Assembly (NCBI GenBank): GCA_032718565.1
Contig: JAVGVS010000005.1
Coordinates: 476,501-540,500, forward strand
DNA length: 64,000 bases
Direction of reading: 5' to 3'
From: Distichodus sexfasciatus
Taxonomy: Eukaryota > Chordata > Actinopteri > Characiformes > Distichodontidae
In this document: in pieces, positions 21,857 to 34,239 of the stretch
Position numbering within the stretch: position 1 is the first letter of the stretch
How the letters are laid out: every line of letters starts with the position of its first letter
Made by a program: the position numbers and the translations under genes
The notes under the pieces: model-generated
The model's database searches: none
What the model saw: only the letters and a program-made list of their open reading frames with translations
What the model was told of the DNA's origin: nothing

Positions 21857-22539
21857 AGATCATCGGAACATAATTGGTAGAGAGTAATTATGAACTATTA
21901 TTTTAATGAACGCATTATAGATGGTTTAGACATAATTGTTTTCTATGTTAATATATTGTGATGGTAGAATCCGTTTGTTTGATTTGTAATTTTTGGTGTA
22001 AAACCGTGTTATATAACACTTATGAACTAAACTTTTTAACTTTTTAGTGTTAGAAGTCAGATTTGCTTTTAAATAAAAGTAGCTGTCCTATAGTTTTGTT
22101 TTACAAATAAGTTAACACTCATATGATCATTAACAAAAAGCAACTTGCGGTGGTTGTCTCTTCCTTGTGTTACAACAGTCAACAGTCTTAAGCTGTAGCT
22201 CTTTTCACTGTGAAATAACACTTATTGGTACCTGTCAAAGGTCAGACCACTCTTGGGTTGTGTAACATGGCTCTTAATTGTCCAAAAGCAGCTTGTTATG
22301 CTGTGTTATCGAAACCTAGTATGGCATAATGTAACTCTTTATTGAATTTTACTCATCAAGAATATGAATTCAAAGAATAAAGGTTGATATCTGCAATGTC
22401 AACTTGAGTCACGAGTCGCAAACTTTATTTCCAGCAGAAAACAGAGTTTTAACCAGTTTGTTTGTAACATCTATCATTTAGACTGTGGTCCACGTGGGAC
22501 ACTCCTAAATTGGTTTAAAGTGGAATCGAGGAGCAAAAC
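21857..22539. other. Non-coding interval, nothing recognised
   Basis: AT-rich, no supported feature. Confidence 0.4.
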
Positions 22540-23060
22540 GGTATTTTCTCACACACAAATAGCTACAGTCAACGGCATTATCTAGAGACCTCATTTACAT
22601 GAGGAGCCGCGTTGCTAGTCAGCCGATATGTCATGCTACCTTTCATCACATGGGGCCTGTCACAGGATGCCTTTATAGGCCTCTTTATTCATCTGTGGGG
22701 CGTAATTCTTGAGTGAGATCGGGGGTCGGAGGTCAATCGGGACGTCTTTAATGAGCTTTTTTTCGGCACATCAAACCGGCCGAGCTGTCTCACCTTCTCT
22801 CCGCGTAAGCACTTAATTAGGAGCTGGCATTTCCTACTTAGCCTTTCCAAAACATCTGGGTTAAATTTGTCTGATTCGGGCGGCTTTCATGCTGCTAATT
22901 ATCTCAACCTTTTTTAAATGTCAGCGAGCCGGGGCTGAGAGACGCCACCCCGGGTTCTCTCCTCGAGTGCCGCGTCCGGTCATTAAACAGAGCCCACGCT
23001 ACACTGGCGCATGACAAACTCCCAGGACGGTGTTTACCAAAACGGAACTGTACTCAATGC
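22540..23060. promoter_or_regulatory. Candidate enhancer-like single-copy block
   Basis: About 500 bp of non-repetitive, CpG-containing, GC-moderate sequence with AT-rich motif islands: ACTTAATTAGGAGC (22811-22824), GCTGCTAATTATCTC (22892-22906), CTCATTTACATGAGG (22590-22604, a near palindrome) and CTTTATTCATCTGTGG. There is no credible reading frame. The look is that of vertebrate developmental enhancers; I infer function only from that. Confidence 0.35.
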
Positions 23061-23219
23061 TAATGGTGTCTTTACTTGATGGGTCTTGATGTTGCCTGGT
23101 GGGACGACAGGTTGTGATGTGGCTAAAATGACACAGAGCCTGCAAATGTTTACCTAAAATTGTCAGTGTCCTCTCACTGTAGGGATGATGATTTACAGAA
23201 CTGTGACATCATAATTGGG
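23061..23219. other. Non-coding spacer
   Basis: Nothing recognised. Confidence 0.35.
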
Positions 23220-23385
23220 GCAGTTGGTAATGTAACGGTTTGAGAGTTGGCCTGTGATCGGAGCGTTGCTGGTACAAATTCAGGACCGGTAAAGGTCCAT
23301 CTGAGGTCACATTTCATTGTGGTGCACTGTGTGCTGTGCTGTACTGTGTTCACAATGACAAATAATCACTCAAATATAATCACTT
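23220..23385 (+). mobile_element. tRNA-derived SINE family A, internally deleted
   Basis: Head GCAGTTGGTAATGTAACGG, a damaged B box (GGTACAAATTC), GGTAAAGGTCCATCTGAGGT and the tail TTCACAATGACAAATAATCA are present. About 90 bp of the central body seen at 17621-17880 is missing, joining GGTCC to GAGGTCACATTT. Confidence 0.8.
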
Positions 23386-23439
23386 AAAAGCCATGTTAAA
23401 ATTCACTAAACTGACCAAAGCACTCCAATTTTGGACCTT

Positions 23440-23539
23440 TATACGAGTGACGCCTTCAACACAAAACACCACACAAACCAAATGTACACATCTTTCTCGT
23501 ATCCCGTCACATTTTTCTGCTGTTATTGTTAATTCGTTA
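23440..23539. repeat. Unassigned dispersed repeat, copy 1
   Basis: GAGTGACGCCTTCAACACAA followed by CAAATGTACACATCTTTCTC matches GAGTGACATCTTAAACATAA and CAAATGTACACATCTATCTG at 47062-47150, with equal spacing. Each copy lies within 60 bp of a SINE A copy. The family is not one I can name. Confidence 0.55.
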
Positions 23540-23695
23540 TTTACAAAATCTTGCAGATGCTCTTATCCAGAGCAACTTCCATTTCCTAATTACAGGGACA
23601 GTTCCCTTGGAGCAGCTTGGAGTTTAGGGTCTTGCTCAGAGGCCCAAGTGGTGGTTCCTGGAATTTGAAGCCCAATTCTTCTTGATCACCAACAC
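23540..23695 (-). mobile_element. SINE family B, head-damaged copy
   Basis: AGATGCTCTTATCCAGAGCA, CTAATTACAGGGACAGTTCC and GGAGTTTAGGGTCTTGCTC match the body of the copy at 21661. The tRNA-like head (23650-23695) is diverged. Confidence 0.72.
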
Positions 23696-24130
23696 TGGGT
23701 TGAAGTCTTTTTGATCACTGCAACATCAGCGCCCCCAAAATATTTTCAGTAGTAGAGAGAGAAAATCACTGAAAAAGCATGAAATCATCACTTTGGTACA
23801 CAACAATTATGGGTTGTGTGTGTTCAGACAAAAACTAGAGCAGTAGTACTAAATGTAGTACTAAAAATCATGACCTTTAAGTTTCAGTGTGAATGATAAA
23901 CATATGCTGGGACATTTAGATACCTTGCAGATGACCTTTAAAGTAGTTTTTATTTGGTCAGGTTTTCTTGATATTCATATTCAAATGTAATCCTAATATG
24001 TTATCATATGGTCATTCGTTTTTTGAGAAGAATGAATTTGGTCTCCAATTTTGTGAAAGTAAAGAATGTATGAATTGAAAAGTCAAAATTAATTGAATGA
24101 ATTGAATTAGCTTGTATGAAAGCTAAATTA
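23696..24130. other. Non-coding interval, nothing recognised
   Basis: AT-rich with short imperfect GAATTGAA repeats near 24070-24110. Confidence 0.4.
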
Positions 24131-24330
24131 GCTTGTGGAGGTCTTGTGGTTAGGATACTTGCCTCTGGATCAAGAGGTTGTGGGTTTGAATCTTACCTCC
24201 AGAACTACCATCATTGGGTTCTTGAGCAAGACCCTTAACCCTATGTTGCTCCAGGGGGATGGGTCTCTGTAATTAGGGAATAAAAGTCAATAAGAAAGAG
24301 TGTCTGCTAAATGCTGTATATGTAAATGTG
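24131..24330 (+). mobile_element. tRNA-derived SINE family B, near full length
   Basis: Head GGTCTTGTGGTTAGGATAC, B box GGGTTTGAATC, body GAGCAAGACCCTTAACCC and CTCTGTAATTAGGGAATAA, and tail GTCTGCTAAATGCTGTATAT then GTAAATGTG. This is the only clear plus-strand copy of family B and gives the best view of the tail. Confidence 0.85.
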
Positions 24331-24890
24331 TCTAATTTCTTCTGGAACAAGATGAAGTTTCATACTGTCACTGACTTCTCATGGATATTACTCCAGCCAG
24401 CCACTGGAGGGCACCCCTGTCCTGTCATGTGTCTGTGCCACATGGTATGTCAGCTATTTCCCTCTGTCCTGCCCCCTTGTTAAGCTAAATTGGTAAGTTA
24501 TCAGTTACACCTATTCCTGGGGGGATGTCTAATCTAGGGATGTTTTATACCGGATTTCTCCATTTCCTGTTTTACATCAGTGGGCATGCTGGGCATACCA
24601 ATGTTTTTGTACAAAATAGGTGCCATATGCACCATAATATCCTGAAAATTGTACTTAGCATGGTCCTTTTTGAATATGTCCATCACAACAGAGAAGAATC
24701 TTCAAGATATGGCACGACGTCCACTTCTCTTCTCAATTTAAACAACTTTAATTGTAACAAAATACAGCCACCAACAGGTTGTCGTGAATATTAAAAGGTT
24801 TCTAAAGTTCACCACAGTCATGTTGATCTTCATATGGAAAGTTTTTGCCATGATATAACGGTAATAAATATAAAACCCCCTCGTCTTTTT
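24331..24890. other. Non-coding interval with a possible repeat
   Basis: The part at 24370-24510 (CCACTGGAGGGCACCCCTGT, CCTGTCATGTGTCTGTG) resembles sequence common in fish retroelement flanks, but I cannot assign it. The 89-codon frame at 24525-24794 has no recognisable domain. Confidence 0.3.
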
Positions 24891-25660
24891 TCTCTGTTCA
24901 TTAAGGAAAGTGCAAGTGGCCTGCGGGGACGTCGTGACATTGAGTGACGTGGGTAAGTTATGGCCTGGTCAGGGGTCGAGGTGGGGGGTCATTTTAATAA
25001 GAACTCTGCCTTCAGACGTGCCGAGAGACATCTTCGACACTTACAAAAAAAAAAACTTTTCTGCCAGCGAAGTTTAATTTCCGCCATTTTCTTGCTCCCC
25101 CTCCTCTCACTTTCCATTCGGAAGGAATCCGTTTTGTTTCTCGGCGTTGAAGAAGTGAATATGGGGCGAGTGGGTGGAAAGAGCTGGAGCTGTGAGGCAG
25201 ACTGGGAAATGATGCTAATTTACAGACTGGATATCGTTCTGATTTCTGCGCAAGCCGGTTGCATTATTCATACGGCGCTTTCCACCGTATGTTTACTGAT
25301 CTCTCTCTCTCTCTCTCTCTCTTTTTCTCTCTCTTCTCCTCTTTTTTCCCCAGCCTGTGGATTTATGTCTTAACCTCCAGCTCTTATTTGTGATACATTA
25401 CATTCATTACAATTACTAATGGAGTCTTGGAGAGGAGTCCCGACACATTTGTAGTCACAGCGCATAGTGGCGTTGTCATTCGCCGGCTTATGTAGCAGAT
25501 TCGGATGGGTGTGGGGAGTTTGGTAGGCTAATTGCATTCTTCCTTTCCTTATTTATTGAGACGGAGCGCACTTACACCCGCCTCGTTTGACAGGACGTTA
25601 TTATCACCCTGCTAAGCTATGGATAAACATCAGCCCCAGTTCTCAGGAAAAAAAACCTCT
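24891..25660. promoter_or_regulatory. Candidate enhancer-like single-copy block
   Basis: Non-repetitive and GC-moderate except for a CT microsatellite (25299-25334). It contains GGCTAATTGCATTC (25527-25540), combining TAATTG with an ATTGCAT octamer-like motif, and TTACAATTACTAATGG (25407-25422). The 137-codon frame at 24960-25373 ends in a Ser/Leu run from the CT repeat and is not convincing. Confidence 0.3.
25299..25334. repeat. (CT)n microsatellite
   Basis: A CT run of about 12 perfect units followed by TTTT and further CT units. Confidence 0.92.
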
Positions 25661-26880
25661 GTGTATGTGTCACAGACATAAAATCCAGTTAGCCAATGAG
25701 TCTTTCCTATCTCAGGAAGCGTACGCTCGGTGTGAACCTGGCAGAGATAATTAAATTCAACTGTTAGGTTATACGTGCAGCTCAAACAGAGGTAGAAAGA
25801 GTCAAAGCATGAATATACATGTGAAACGTTCTGAAAAGACGCAAAATAAGTCAAGAGGAGGTTTGTATGGAAAAGCGTTCTTCTGTTTTTATACAGAAAA
25901 GATATCAGAAAGGTAAATCTCTAGGAAGGGTCACCGTGAGGGTAGACCGCCTCTCAGAAAGCATTCCTGCAGACCTTTGTAGCACACGTGCGCTTCACAT
26001 GGGCCTCTGGGCTTTTTTATTAAATATACGTGATGGGTGACACATTTTATTCAGGTCTGATAGCCAAGATTTATTTCTCTATTAAGTAAGATTCTTTGCA
26101 TTCTTGACCTCAAGGCTCCATTCGTTTTCTCCCTCTTCCAATCTAAAGTTCCTCAATTGCTGTGCCTTCAATTTGCCCACTTTTAGAGTACGGCTGGACA
26201 CCATGATAATCTGGTATCACTTCTGTAATATGGGCCCATCATGTTAGTGCTTTTATTGGTATTTATTACACTGTTGGGTGAGATGTTATTGCCTCGCTAT
26301 CATTGTCCTGAGCAGGCTAAATGGAGGTCACCTAGCCCGACGCAGGCACAAATGCATCTGCATGCGTGACGGAGGGGATCAGTTATGGTAAATGAAAGAA
26401 AGAAATTTTGCCGCAGCCAAAAAAACTCCATCTTAATTTTCCTTTAGAGACAGCTCTCCATTTCTCTTTGCTACGGCGTGAGCAAGTCTCTTAGCCCGCA
26501 AGAGCATCTGTTCCTCCTCACAGCAGAACTGCCGAACACAAAAAAGGGTCTTTGCTCAGATGTTCCAAAAATTTTATCGTATATTTATATTCTAAAATAG
26601 ATTGTGTGTTTATATTTCAAACATTTTCCTTACGCTTATAAAATATGCAGACAAAATAACATTCGGTTTACACATGATTATCAATAAATTACTTAAGTTT
26701 GTATCTTTTAATGCTTTTCATTTGTAATGCTTTTGCTTTTACTTAATTGTTATCAGAAGCAAAATCACTGAATTTTATTTGTGAAATATTTCTGCGCTAC
26801 CTATATTTTACAGACCTTACAGGGTTTTGCGATGTTGCGATAATTTGGGTGTAAACTGAAGTGTCTCCCAAAGATGAGAA
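25661..26880. other. Non-coding interval, partly enhancer-like
   Basis: No gene or repeat recognised. The stretch 26080-26560 is single-copy and GC-moderate, with TAAT motifs in an otherwise AT-rich area. From 26560 to 26800 the sequence is strongly AT-rich. Confidence 0.35.
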
Positions 26881-27290
26881 GACCTGACTTCTCATCTGTG
26901 TGTGCGTGTGTGTAGACTCCCCAAAGCTAGAGTTAAAGGAGTACATTTGGTTGATGCCTAAACTAGATGCTCGGTGGCATAAACGTAATGGAATAAAATG
27001 TACAGCAGCGACGTCCAACTGCGCTGCGGGAGAAACGCCCTCCAGCCCTAATCCCACACACCTAGCTCCATTATCCAGATGCGCCCAAAGACTTCGATTA
27101 GCTAAATCATCTGCATTACATCTAAAGTGTTTAACGATGGGGTCTTTGGGAGACAAACTCCAATACGGCAGCTGTCGGGTCCTGCCACTTCCACTTTGCA
27201 ATTTCAACACGACAAACGTACAGTCGCTTGTTAATTCGCTGTCAGGGAATAACTGTAATTTCATGGGGACGTTTTACAGTAAGATTTAGG
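26881..27290. other. Single-copy block open on both strands for ~400 bp
   Basis: Both strands are free of stops over nearly the same interval: a 129-codon plus frame (26900-27289) and a 155-codon minus frame (26797-27264). Neither product shows a domain, signal peptide, membrane segment or composition I recognise. The sequence has CCCTAATCCCAC (27046-27057, a bicoid-class TAATCC core) and GATTAGCTAAATCATCTGCA (27097-27116). A conserved non-coding element is more likely than an exon, but a coding exon is not excluded. Confidence 0.35.
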
Positions 27291-27900
27291 AGCGGCAACA
27301 CGATGGAGTTCTTCTTCTAAAAGTCACAGCGAGGCCCAGGCAGCTGCACCGCCTCCAGAAATGCCGTCTGTCCTCCATCAGGCGGAACGAAACCGCCCCG
27401 TGTTCTTTCTGTACCTCATTTTTTTTGCGTCTGCTCACTCATAAACTGCTCACTCGTAAAAGGCGCAGGGTCACGTGCAGAAATGCCCCGACCTGATACA
27501 ATGCTGCCTACTGACACCTAAGGGTGTAAATCTCAATCTCTAAGTTTCACCACAGTATGATGTTATATCAGTTCAGTGATTAAAGATTTGAAAATCAACA
27601 TTCTTTACTTGTCACATACATGGTTATACAAGTAAAGCATGTAAGGAAATGTATCCAGATTGTTCATACAGCTGTGCAAATTAAAACAGAAATATTAAAT
27701 GATGTACTGTTTCACAGTTTCTATACACACTTTCTTATTGGAACAAATAAAAGTGCACTTGTAACTGTGTAACGCGATATTGTACACATCTAGAGCACCT
27801 TTTAGTATGGGATGGCTGATGAGAGCAGGGAGTGTCTAGTTGTACAGTCCTTAACCTCAGTTTTATTTGTGTTCAATTAAGTTTCACATTGGCACACATC
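27291..27900. other. Non-coding interval, nothing recognised
   Basis: GC-moderate to 27520, then AT-rich. No supported feature. Confidence 0.4.
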
Positions 27901-28120
27901 AAGGCCTAAGGTCTAGGGGAAAGCCAGGCTTTTAGGGTTAGGATTAGTGCGTTCCTAAAGTTTTTTAGAGCATTCGGCTAACATCTAGGGGACTTCAAGG
28001 ATTTATGGATAAAGTCCAGGTGGCTCCTAGGCTTTCACAGGGCATAGATCTCAGGTTCAGTGGGCTTCTAGTGTTTAGTGCTAACGTCAATCGGGCTATG
28101 GTCCAGGGGACTCATATTAT
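27901..28120. repeat. Possible degenerate tandem repeat (CTAGGGGA-type)
   Basis: Related short strings recur: GGTCTAGGGGAAAGCCAGG, ACATCTAGGGGACTTCAAGG, AGTCCAGGTGGCTCCTAGG and GGTCCAGGGGACTCAT. Spacing is irregular (about 35-70 bp), so an old decayed minisatellite is only a suggestion. Confidence 0.25.
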
Positions 28121-28385
28121 TAATGGCAGATAATTTAGGAGCACTGACTAGTTGTGGGAAGTATTCGGACAGGAATGGAACAGCACTGATGCAGCACACT
28201 GTCAGAGATTTCTGCACATAGACAAGGGAAAAGCTGTCCCCTTCTAAACTGTACACTTGCTACAGACAAGAAAAACAAGAAAACAAGAAAAATAAAACGT
28301 GCAACAAATTGTGTTTAAGAGAGAGAAGAGAATACAAAGAAAATATATCAAGTATAAAGACATGGCAATAAACAGTAGGAAAGTA
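28121..28385. other. Non-coding spacer
   Basis: Contains an ACAAGAAAAACAAG low-complexity patch near 28262-28290. Confidence 0.35.
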
Positions 28386-28607
28386 GGTGGCAGGTGGTAG
28401 CGAAATGGTTAGGGAGTCGGACCCCTGATCAGAAGCCTGCCAGTTCATATCCCAGAGAAGTAAAGGTACCACTGAGGTACCCATGAGCAAGGTACCGTCC
28501 CAAAGCACTGCTCCCCGGGTGCTGCATGTTCTTCATGGAAGGGTCAAATCCAGAGGTCGCATTTCATTGTGGTGCATTGTGCAAGTGCAGTGTGCCTTTT
28601 GTTGTGA
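28386..28607 (+). mobile_element. tRNA-derived SINE family A, diverged copy
   Basis: Head GGTGGTAGCGAAATGGTTAG, body GTAAAGGTACCACTGAGGTA, GAGCAAGGTACCG and GGTCAAATCCAGAGGTCGCA are present. The B box is degraded (CAGTTCATATCC) and the tail has diverged after GTGGTGCATTGTG. Confidence 0.78.
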
Positions 28608-29827
28608 AATGACATATATGCAGATGCAAGTCTTAAATGGTGATGATCGATGCATCTAAGTCAATGCCAATATCACAATGTTTGCTAATATACTATTACA
28701 ATTTTGTCATTTTTTCTGGAGACAGCTATCAATATGAGACAATATCATGCTGATTTAACACTTGCATTCATATCAAAGCAAAAAACTAAAATAAAAATCC
28801 TGAGCTCGAACAGACATTTAAATGCAACACTCTCCTTTAATAAAAATATGAAGAGATGTTACAATATGTATGATGTCTGATCAACGTTTACATTTTGGAT
28901 TGATGCAGTGGGCTCATGGGCATGTATTGTTACACCCCTACCGAACACCTGAAGGGCACGGAGTGTCCGAGAACGTCTCAGCCTCCTGCGTCAGCTTGAG
29001 GTCGTCAGCCTCATTAGCAGCTCCAGTTCCTTCATCAGTGGCGGAGCGCCTCACGCTGTGATGAAAAGCGAGCCGGTCCGCAGTGGGTGGAAAATTTCCT
29101 GTTGACGCCTGGACGTTTCTGCATGATTTAAGTTTTTTCAACAGCAAAAAAGGGTAAAAAATATTACTAATTTTAATAAGCAAAAGGACCCAAGCAACAA
29201 ACTGTGAATACTACACCAGAAAATATCACATGCAGCATAATAGGCACCAGGAAGCTTTGAGACCTGCGCGCTTCTGAAAGCGTTCGCGCGCGAATCCTTG
29301 AGGCAGCGTTTAGTCCCTTTATTCAGACTTATGAAATGTTAACCTTGCCCGAAGCACGCTCTGAGGAATCAAACGCAAGGTTTTTCAATGTAAACACATA
29401 CTTGAGAAAAGAGAACATCTAAGATTTTCTCCCCCTTAAGATAAAGGCCAACGGTGAGTCTGTGGAACAGTCCAAAGAAGTCAACAGACGCGAAAGTGCA
29501 GAACTACAATTAAACTGATATCACATTCAATTCAGCCCTGCGTTTAAGTAGTCCTTCTAAATATCATATCCCGTTTTTAACCGAGTAGACGCCATTGAAG
29601 AGATAATAAATGTGTTTTTAAGCTTCTGACTAGACAATTATTTATTCAGCCTTTCATAACGGGAATAACGTCTCATTTTATCCGCAAGCGTGATGTGAGA
29701 ATCTTCGCCTGGATTTTTTAAAAAATCACTTTCATTCTCTTCCATTCGGGTTCCAGGTGAAATGCAAACCTCCAACTTACCGGTTTAATGCAGCTAGTGA
29801 CTGCCAAGTACCCTCCGTCCCCACTGT

Positions 29828-29829
<2 letters not shown>
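28608..29829. other. Non-coding interval, partly CpG-containing
   Basis: No gene or mobile element seen. The stretch 28930-29110 and the CGCGCG-containing patch at 29265-29300 are GC-richer and single-copy. The two overlapping frames at 28870-29183 lie on opposite strands and have no domain. Confidence 0.35.

Positions 29830-29858
<29 letters not shown>
29830..29858. repeat. (GA)n microsatellite
   Basis: A perfect AG run of about 14 units. Confidence 0.93.
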
Positions 29859-29863
<5 letters not shown>

Positions 29864-31030
29864 TATTGAAGTCTCCCCTGTACCTCATTAGGCTTCTAGC
29901 TGTCCTGGAGGAGCAGCCACCGTTGACAGGAAAAATAAAGAGCGGTTTACAGGCCGCAGGAAGAGAGAGAGGGGGAGTAGGGAGAGAAAGAAAGAGTGAG
30001 AGAGCAAAAAAGAAAAAACAGGCCAACCTTGCCTCTCATTATCTACTATTCACTTTCAGCCTCTGCGTTGTTTTTTTTCTTAATTATAGAAGAATCGAAG
30101 TGGGGTGGAAAACAGTCGACAATAAGATGCTAAGTAGCTGAACCTTCCCGGTAGATGTGGAAGCGAGGGAAGGAGGAAAACAAAAAGAAAGAAGGAGAAG
30201 CGAGAGGAAGAGAAGCCCGCCCTCTCGCATGGCACATTATTTGTGAGACGTGTCTCTCAACCTATTCCAACACGGACAACCAACTCATGAATATCATCCT
30301 AATATCATCCTAATGCCAGAAACTTGGAACAGAAATGCGGAAATATTCCTCCGGGTCGCCGGATTCTGCCACATGTCTTCCCCGGCGGCCGCGGTTAAGC
30401 TCTGCAACTGCTGCGTTAGCGCCGTCCGTTCCCCTATCAAGTGGACAGATGCAGAGAGCTTTTGAGTCGTGACCCGTGATTGTCTGCAGGCAGCTCGGCC
30501 GGTAGTGTGACCATCTCCACGCTCGGCCGAGTCAGGCGCCCCGTAGAGGGAGTCGGTGGACTGAATACGAGTCTCCACTTCCCATGGCGCTGAAAAGCCG
30601 GTGGCACACAAAATGCACACACTCCTGTCATGTTGCTCAGAGGAGCAACAAAGTACAAGTCCGAACTTTGAGGAAAAAAGCTGTGATGAGTGACAAGTCT
30701 GCAAAACAAAACTTTTCAATTACTCCATTATTTTTGGAGATGGAGCAAGAAACTAATTTGACTGACTGATGAGTGTAATTGGTGAGCTTTCCCCAGCACT
30801 CCCAAAGCAGAACAATTCCAGAACATTCCATTATCATGAAAGTAATCACTTTTCATGATCCTGAATTGCCTTTCATACCAATAATGGCCTATTCAGATGG
30901 CTTCAGAGCCACAGCCAGAGAGGCCAGAGCGACACACACCATTTTTTAAAACTTTCTTTGGCCATTAACATGGAGGATGTCCGAAGCGCAGTGGCTCCGA
31001 TCGAGACATTTCTGAGATGACACGTTGTAA
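29859..31030. other. Non-coding interval with GC-moderate blocks
   Basis: Single-copy, with a GA-rich patch at 29958-30015 and CpG-containing sequence at 30340-30590 where both strands are open. Products lack domains. Enhancer-like character is possible but unproven. Confidence 0.35.
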
Positions 31031-33594
31031 TTTGGGGCTCTTTGTTTCAAACAAGAGACCACCTCTCCCTTTTTACAAAGGGACAAAATGAGGGATTGCT
31101 GGAAGCTGGCAGCTCACTGTCCTGTTGTCTCCAGCGAAATGAGATTGGGAGAAGCTTTCAGAGAAGTAAAAGAAGCGGATGTCATTAAGAGGGCAGACAG
31201 GGTGCCAGCTTGCCCCCCACATCGCGTACCAACCTTATTAAACGTCAACCTGTTTAAAATCTATCGGTTGTTCGAAAAGTGATCATGGCTCTAAGATTTG
31301 GTTTTAGATTTGTATACACAGCAGATTATAAAGTGATTCAGAATAAATATATGTACTTTAAGGTGTGTAACTCCTCATACATAATTTATTATGGAGAAAC
31401 CTTGTATATTTGCATAACGCTTTGAAGATAAAGCATGACAGGCGTCGCGGGATTAATATAATAAAGCTGTGGTCCTTTAAAAAATATCAGTGTGGAAACA
31501 AGACTTTTGTTTGCGTTAAAATCAATACCCAGGAGTGTCTGGCATTTGGAGAAGCTTGAGAATCTCTCTCGACCTTCACGAATGACTCTCCTCTGCCTCA
31601 AAGTAGGTGAATCTGTAGATTTCAAGGATTACAAGCTAAAAGCAAAGGGAACAAGTAAAGAGCAAAATCGAGACTTTACACTGCAAACACTTATTTTCAA
31701 CCGGCAAAAAAGAGAAAACTAACGGCGTAATCAGAATGTATTCAGATACGTAAGAACGATGTGTCGGATAACAACTCCATTGTCTGTGTGCATAGAAAAA
31801 CAGGCTGGAAAATAGAGCAGTGCAAGTCGAGGTGTAAGATAAGTTGTAAATAAGAGTGTATGATGGCATAACAGCAGGCTGTTTGTGAGATTTTAATGAG
31901 AGTTAAGTAGCAAGCATGACAGCCAGGTCCAGCCTTATGAGACAGCTCGTGGCTGGTTAATAACACCACAATGCAAGAGGATGCTGGGTGAAAATGTTGC
32001 TGGTGGTTAGAGTAAGAAACGTGTGTTTACTTGACTCCAGAGGGACTAAGCCGTTTGTTAGCAGGTTGAGTAATGACTTTTATGAGCTCAGCCTCACTGC
32101 GGTCACCCTTGCCCACAAGAGACACTTTTACTGCTAGTTTTCAGAGGCTATAGATTTTGCTCTGAAGTTACAGCTCACTGCAATACTTTTTTCACTATCA
32201 GTCTCAATTTATTTTCAGTTTATTTCTGATTCTTATTCCATACATTACTGAGCTCCAAAGCAACGATACAGCCTCAAGCTTGTGCATGACCAACAGCCAG
32301 GGTCATGACCTAAAGATGGGTCACAAGGCACTAAAAGAGAAAAAAATACAAGATAAAGTAGGAAATTCTGTATTGCTTATACAGTAACATGCAGTGCAGG
32401 CTTATTATACACCTATGCGCCGTGTGCCGCGTGGGCAGAGCGGGTGATGCAAAATGCAGAAAAGACTTTGACATCATGCAAATGCAACTGCAAGAGCGAG
32501 ACTCAATTTTCTTAATTTGTCCCAAGATGCCTCCTAATTTTCCTAAGAGATACTCTTACTTAATTGCAGAAATTAGTAGTGCTGTTAGTGAACTCTTATG
32601 TAAGAGCTCACAGTTATCTGTTTCTATTTACTTTGACTCTCTGAATACATACCCTTGAACGCTGCTGCTTAAAAATCTATGAAGATTGTTTTCTAAAATC
32701 TTCAAAATAAAGTTTCTGCTAAGTTGGAATATACAGACATTTTGATGGGTTTCCTATTAAAAATAGTTTGAGTCAGTTGTAATTTACTAATATCTTTTAG
32801 GTCATTTATGTTTCTCACACTCCTCTCAAACTTTAAACTTTTAACCAGTTAATTTTTTGCTAAACATCGATAAACCTCATATACACAACAATCTCCCCTT
32901 GTGCTACACAAGTGTTTCTGCAAAAATACAAAATCACTAAAAAAAAACATGAGATATCACTAATATTAATATGTTGTAAGTCATACAAATTATACACCAG
33001 TATTATAGTAGGTGATATTTTGAACGAGTGTGGTTTCTTTGAAGTGAGGAGGAAATAATTATGACTGCAAATGCCACACAGAAACCAAACCATAACCATA
33101 AAAATTTGATATTTGCAGTTGGCAAAAATCAGAGGCAATTGAGCAGTTCCACCACTTACCCCACAATTTTATTTGTTCTATTGCTCATTATATTGCTCAT
33201 AACATTGTTCTGAATTTTCACAGGCCATTCAAATAAAACAGCAAATTGTTCACCCCTGTATAATCATTTTACAACTGAGGCAAACCAAAACCAGAAAAAC
33301 TCGTAAAAAGTATAAAAGAAAATATGCTAAATATTAAAAGTAGTTAAATAAATACAACTGCAAAAATTGTGAAGAACATTATAAATTACAGCTTTGGAAA
33401 ATTATAACAATTTTAATATCTTTTTTGACTGCATAAAGAAGGAAAATATTTATGGGTAAGATCTGCATTTCTGTATGCTCTTGAAATCATGATGCACAAA
33501 GTCTAGCATTGTTCAATTCAGAAAATTTCATAAATCAGACTTTGCCAAATTAATTCTAAAATCAAGCTTTAAATGCCTTGTCTCATCCCAATAA
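31031..33594. other. Non-coding interval, nothing recognised
   Basis: About 2.5 kb of largely single-copy sequence. It includes an exact octamer ATGCAAAT at 32476-32483 in a GC-moderate patch (32400-32500), and becomes strongly AT-rich from 32650. No gene, SINE or DNA transposon was recognised. Confidence 0.4.
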
Positions 33595-34210
33595 TGGTGT
33601 GTTTCAGTTTCTGCAATCAGGCAGAAGGTTCCGGAACACTTATGGCCAAAACGGAGAGACTCAGGAGGAGGCTCTATCCTCAACCAGGACATGCCCCCTT
33701 CCCTTTTACAGTATTACATTTATGATCAATGTACAGTGACATAAAATTCTTAGTGTAAAATATTTTATACTGTCTGCCTTATTTCAAATTGTGTCCATCA
33801 CTCATTACATCCACTGTTCATGCTGCTACTACAGTATGTTACACGGGTTCTACACTGTTGTGCAGACATTGCACAATGCACTTTAAACTATAACTTATAA
33901 CTTTATAATTGTTAAATTGTATCTGTTAAATTGTATTATAATCTGTTAAATCTGTTAAATTGTATTATAATTCTAGTTTTAATTTTTCAAAACTTTTTTT
34001 TTTAAATCTTTAAACTATTAATCTGTCAATCTGTGTCAATCATATTTCAAATAAATTTTCTCAACAAACAACCTGCAAATATGCTCAAATATTTTTTTCT
34101 TTGTTTAAATTAAACAGTCAAAAGAAAGAGTAGTTCAGGATACATTTCACTGTGTGTTGTACCTGTATAATTATGCATGTGACAAATAAAAAATCTTGAA
34201 CCTTGAACCT
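33595..34210 (+). mobile_element. 5'-truncated LINE 3' end with (CTTGAAC)n tail
   Basis: CAATCAGGCAGAAGGTTCCG at the start resembles the end of a LINE reverse-transcriptase frame. A degenerate 3' UTR follows and ends GTACCTGTATAATTATGCAT, GTGACAAATAAAAAATCTTG, then a short CTTGAAC tandem repeat. A short tandem tail after an AATAAA-like motif is typical of fish CR1/Rex1-type LINEs. Its tail differs from the one shared by 9991 and 41560, so it is a second subfamily. Confidence 0.65.
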
Positions 34211-34239
34211 TAAAAAAGTGAGCCTCTGAACACTTGTAG

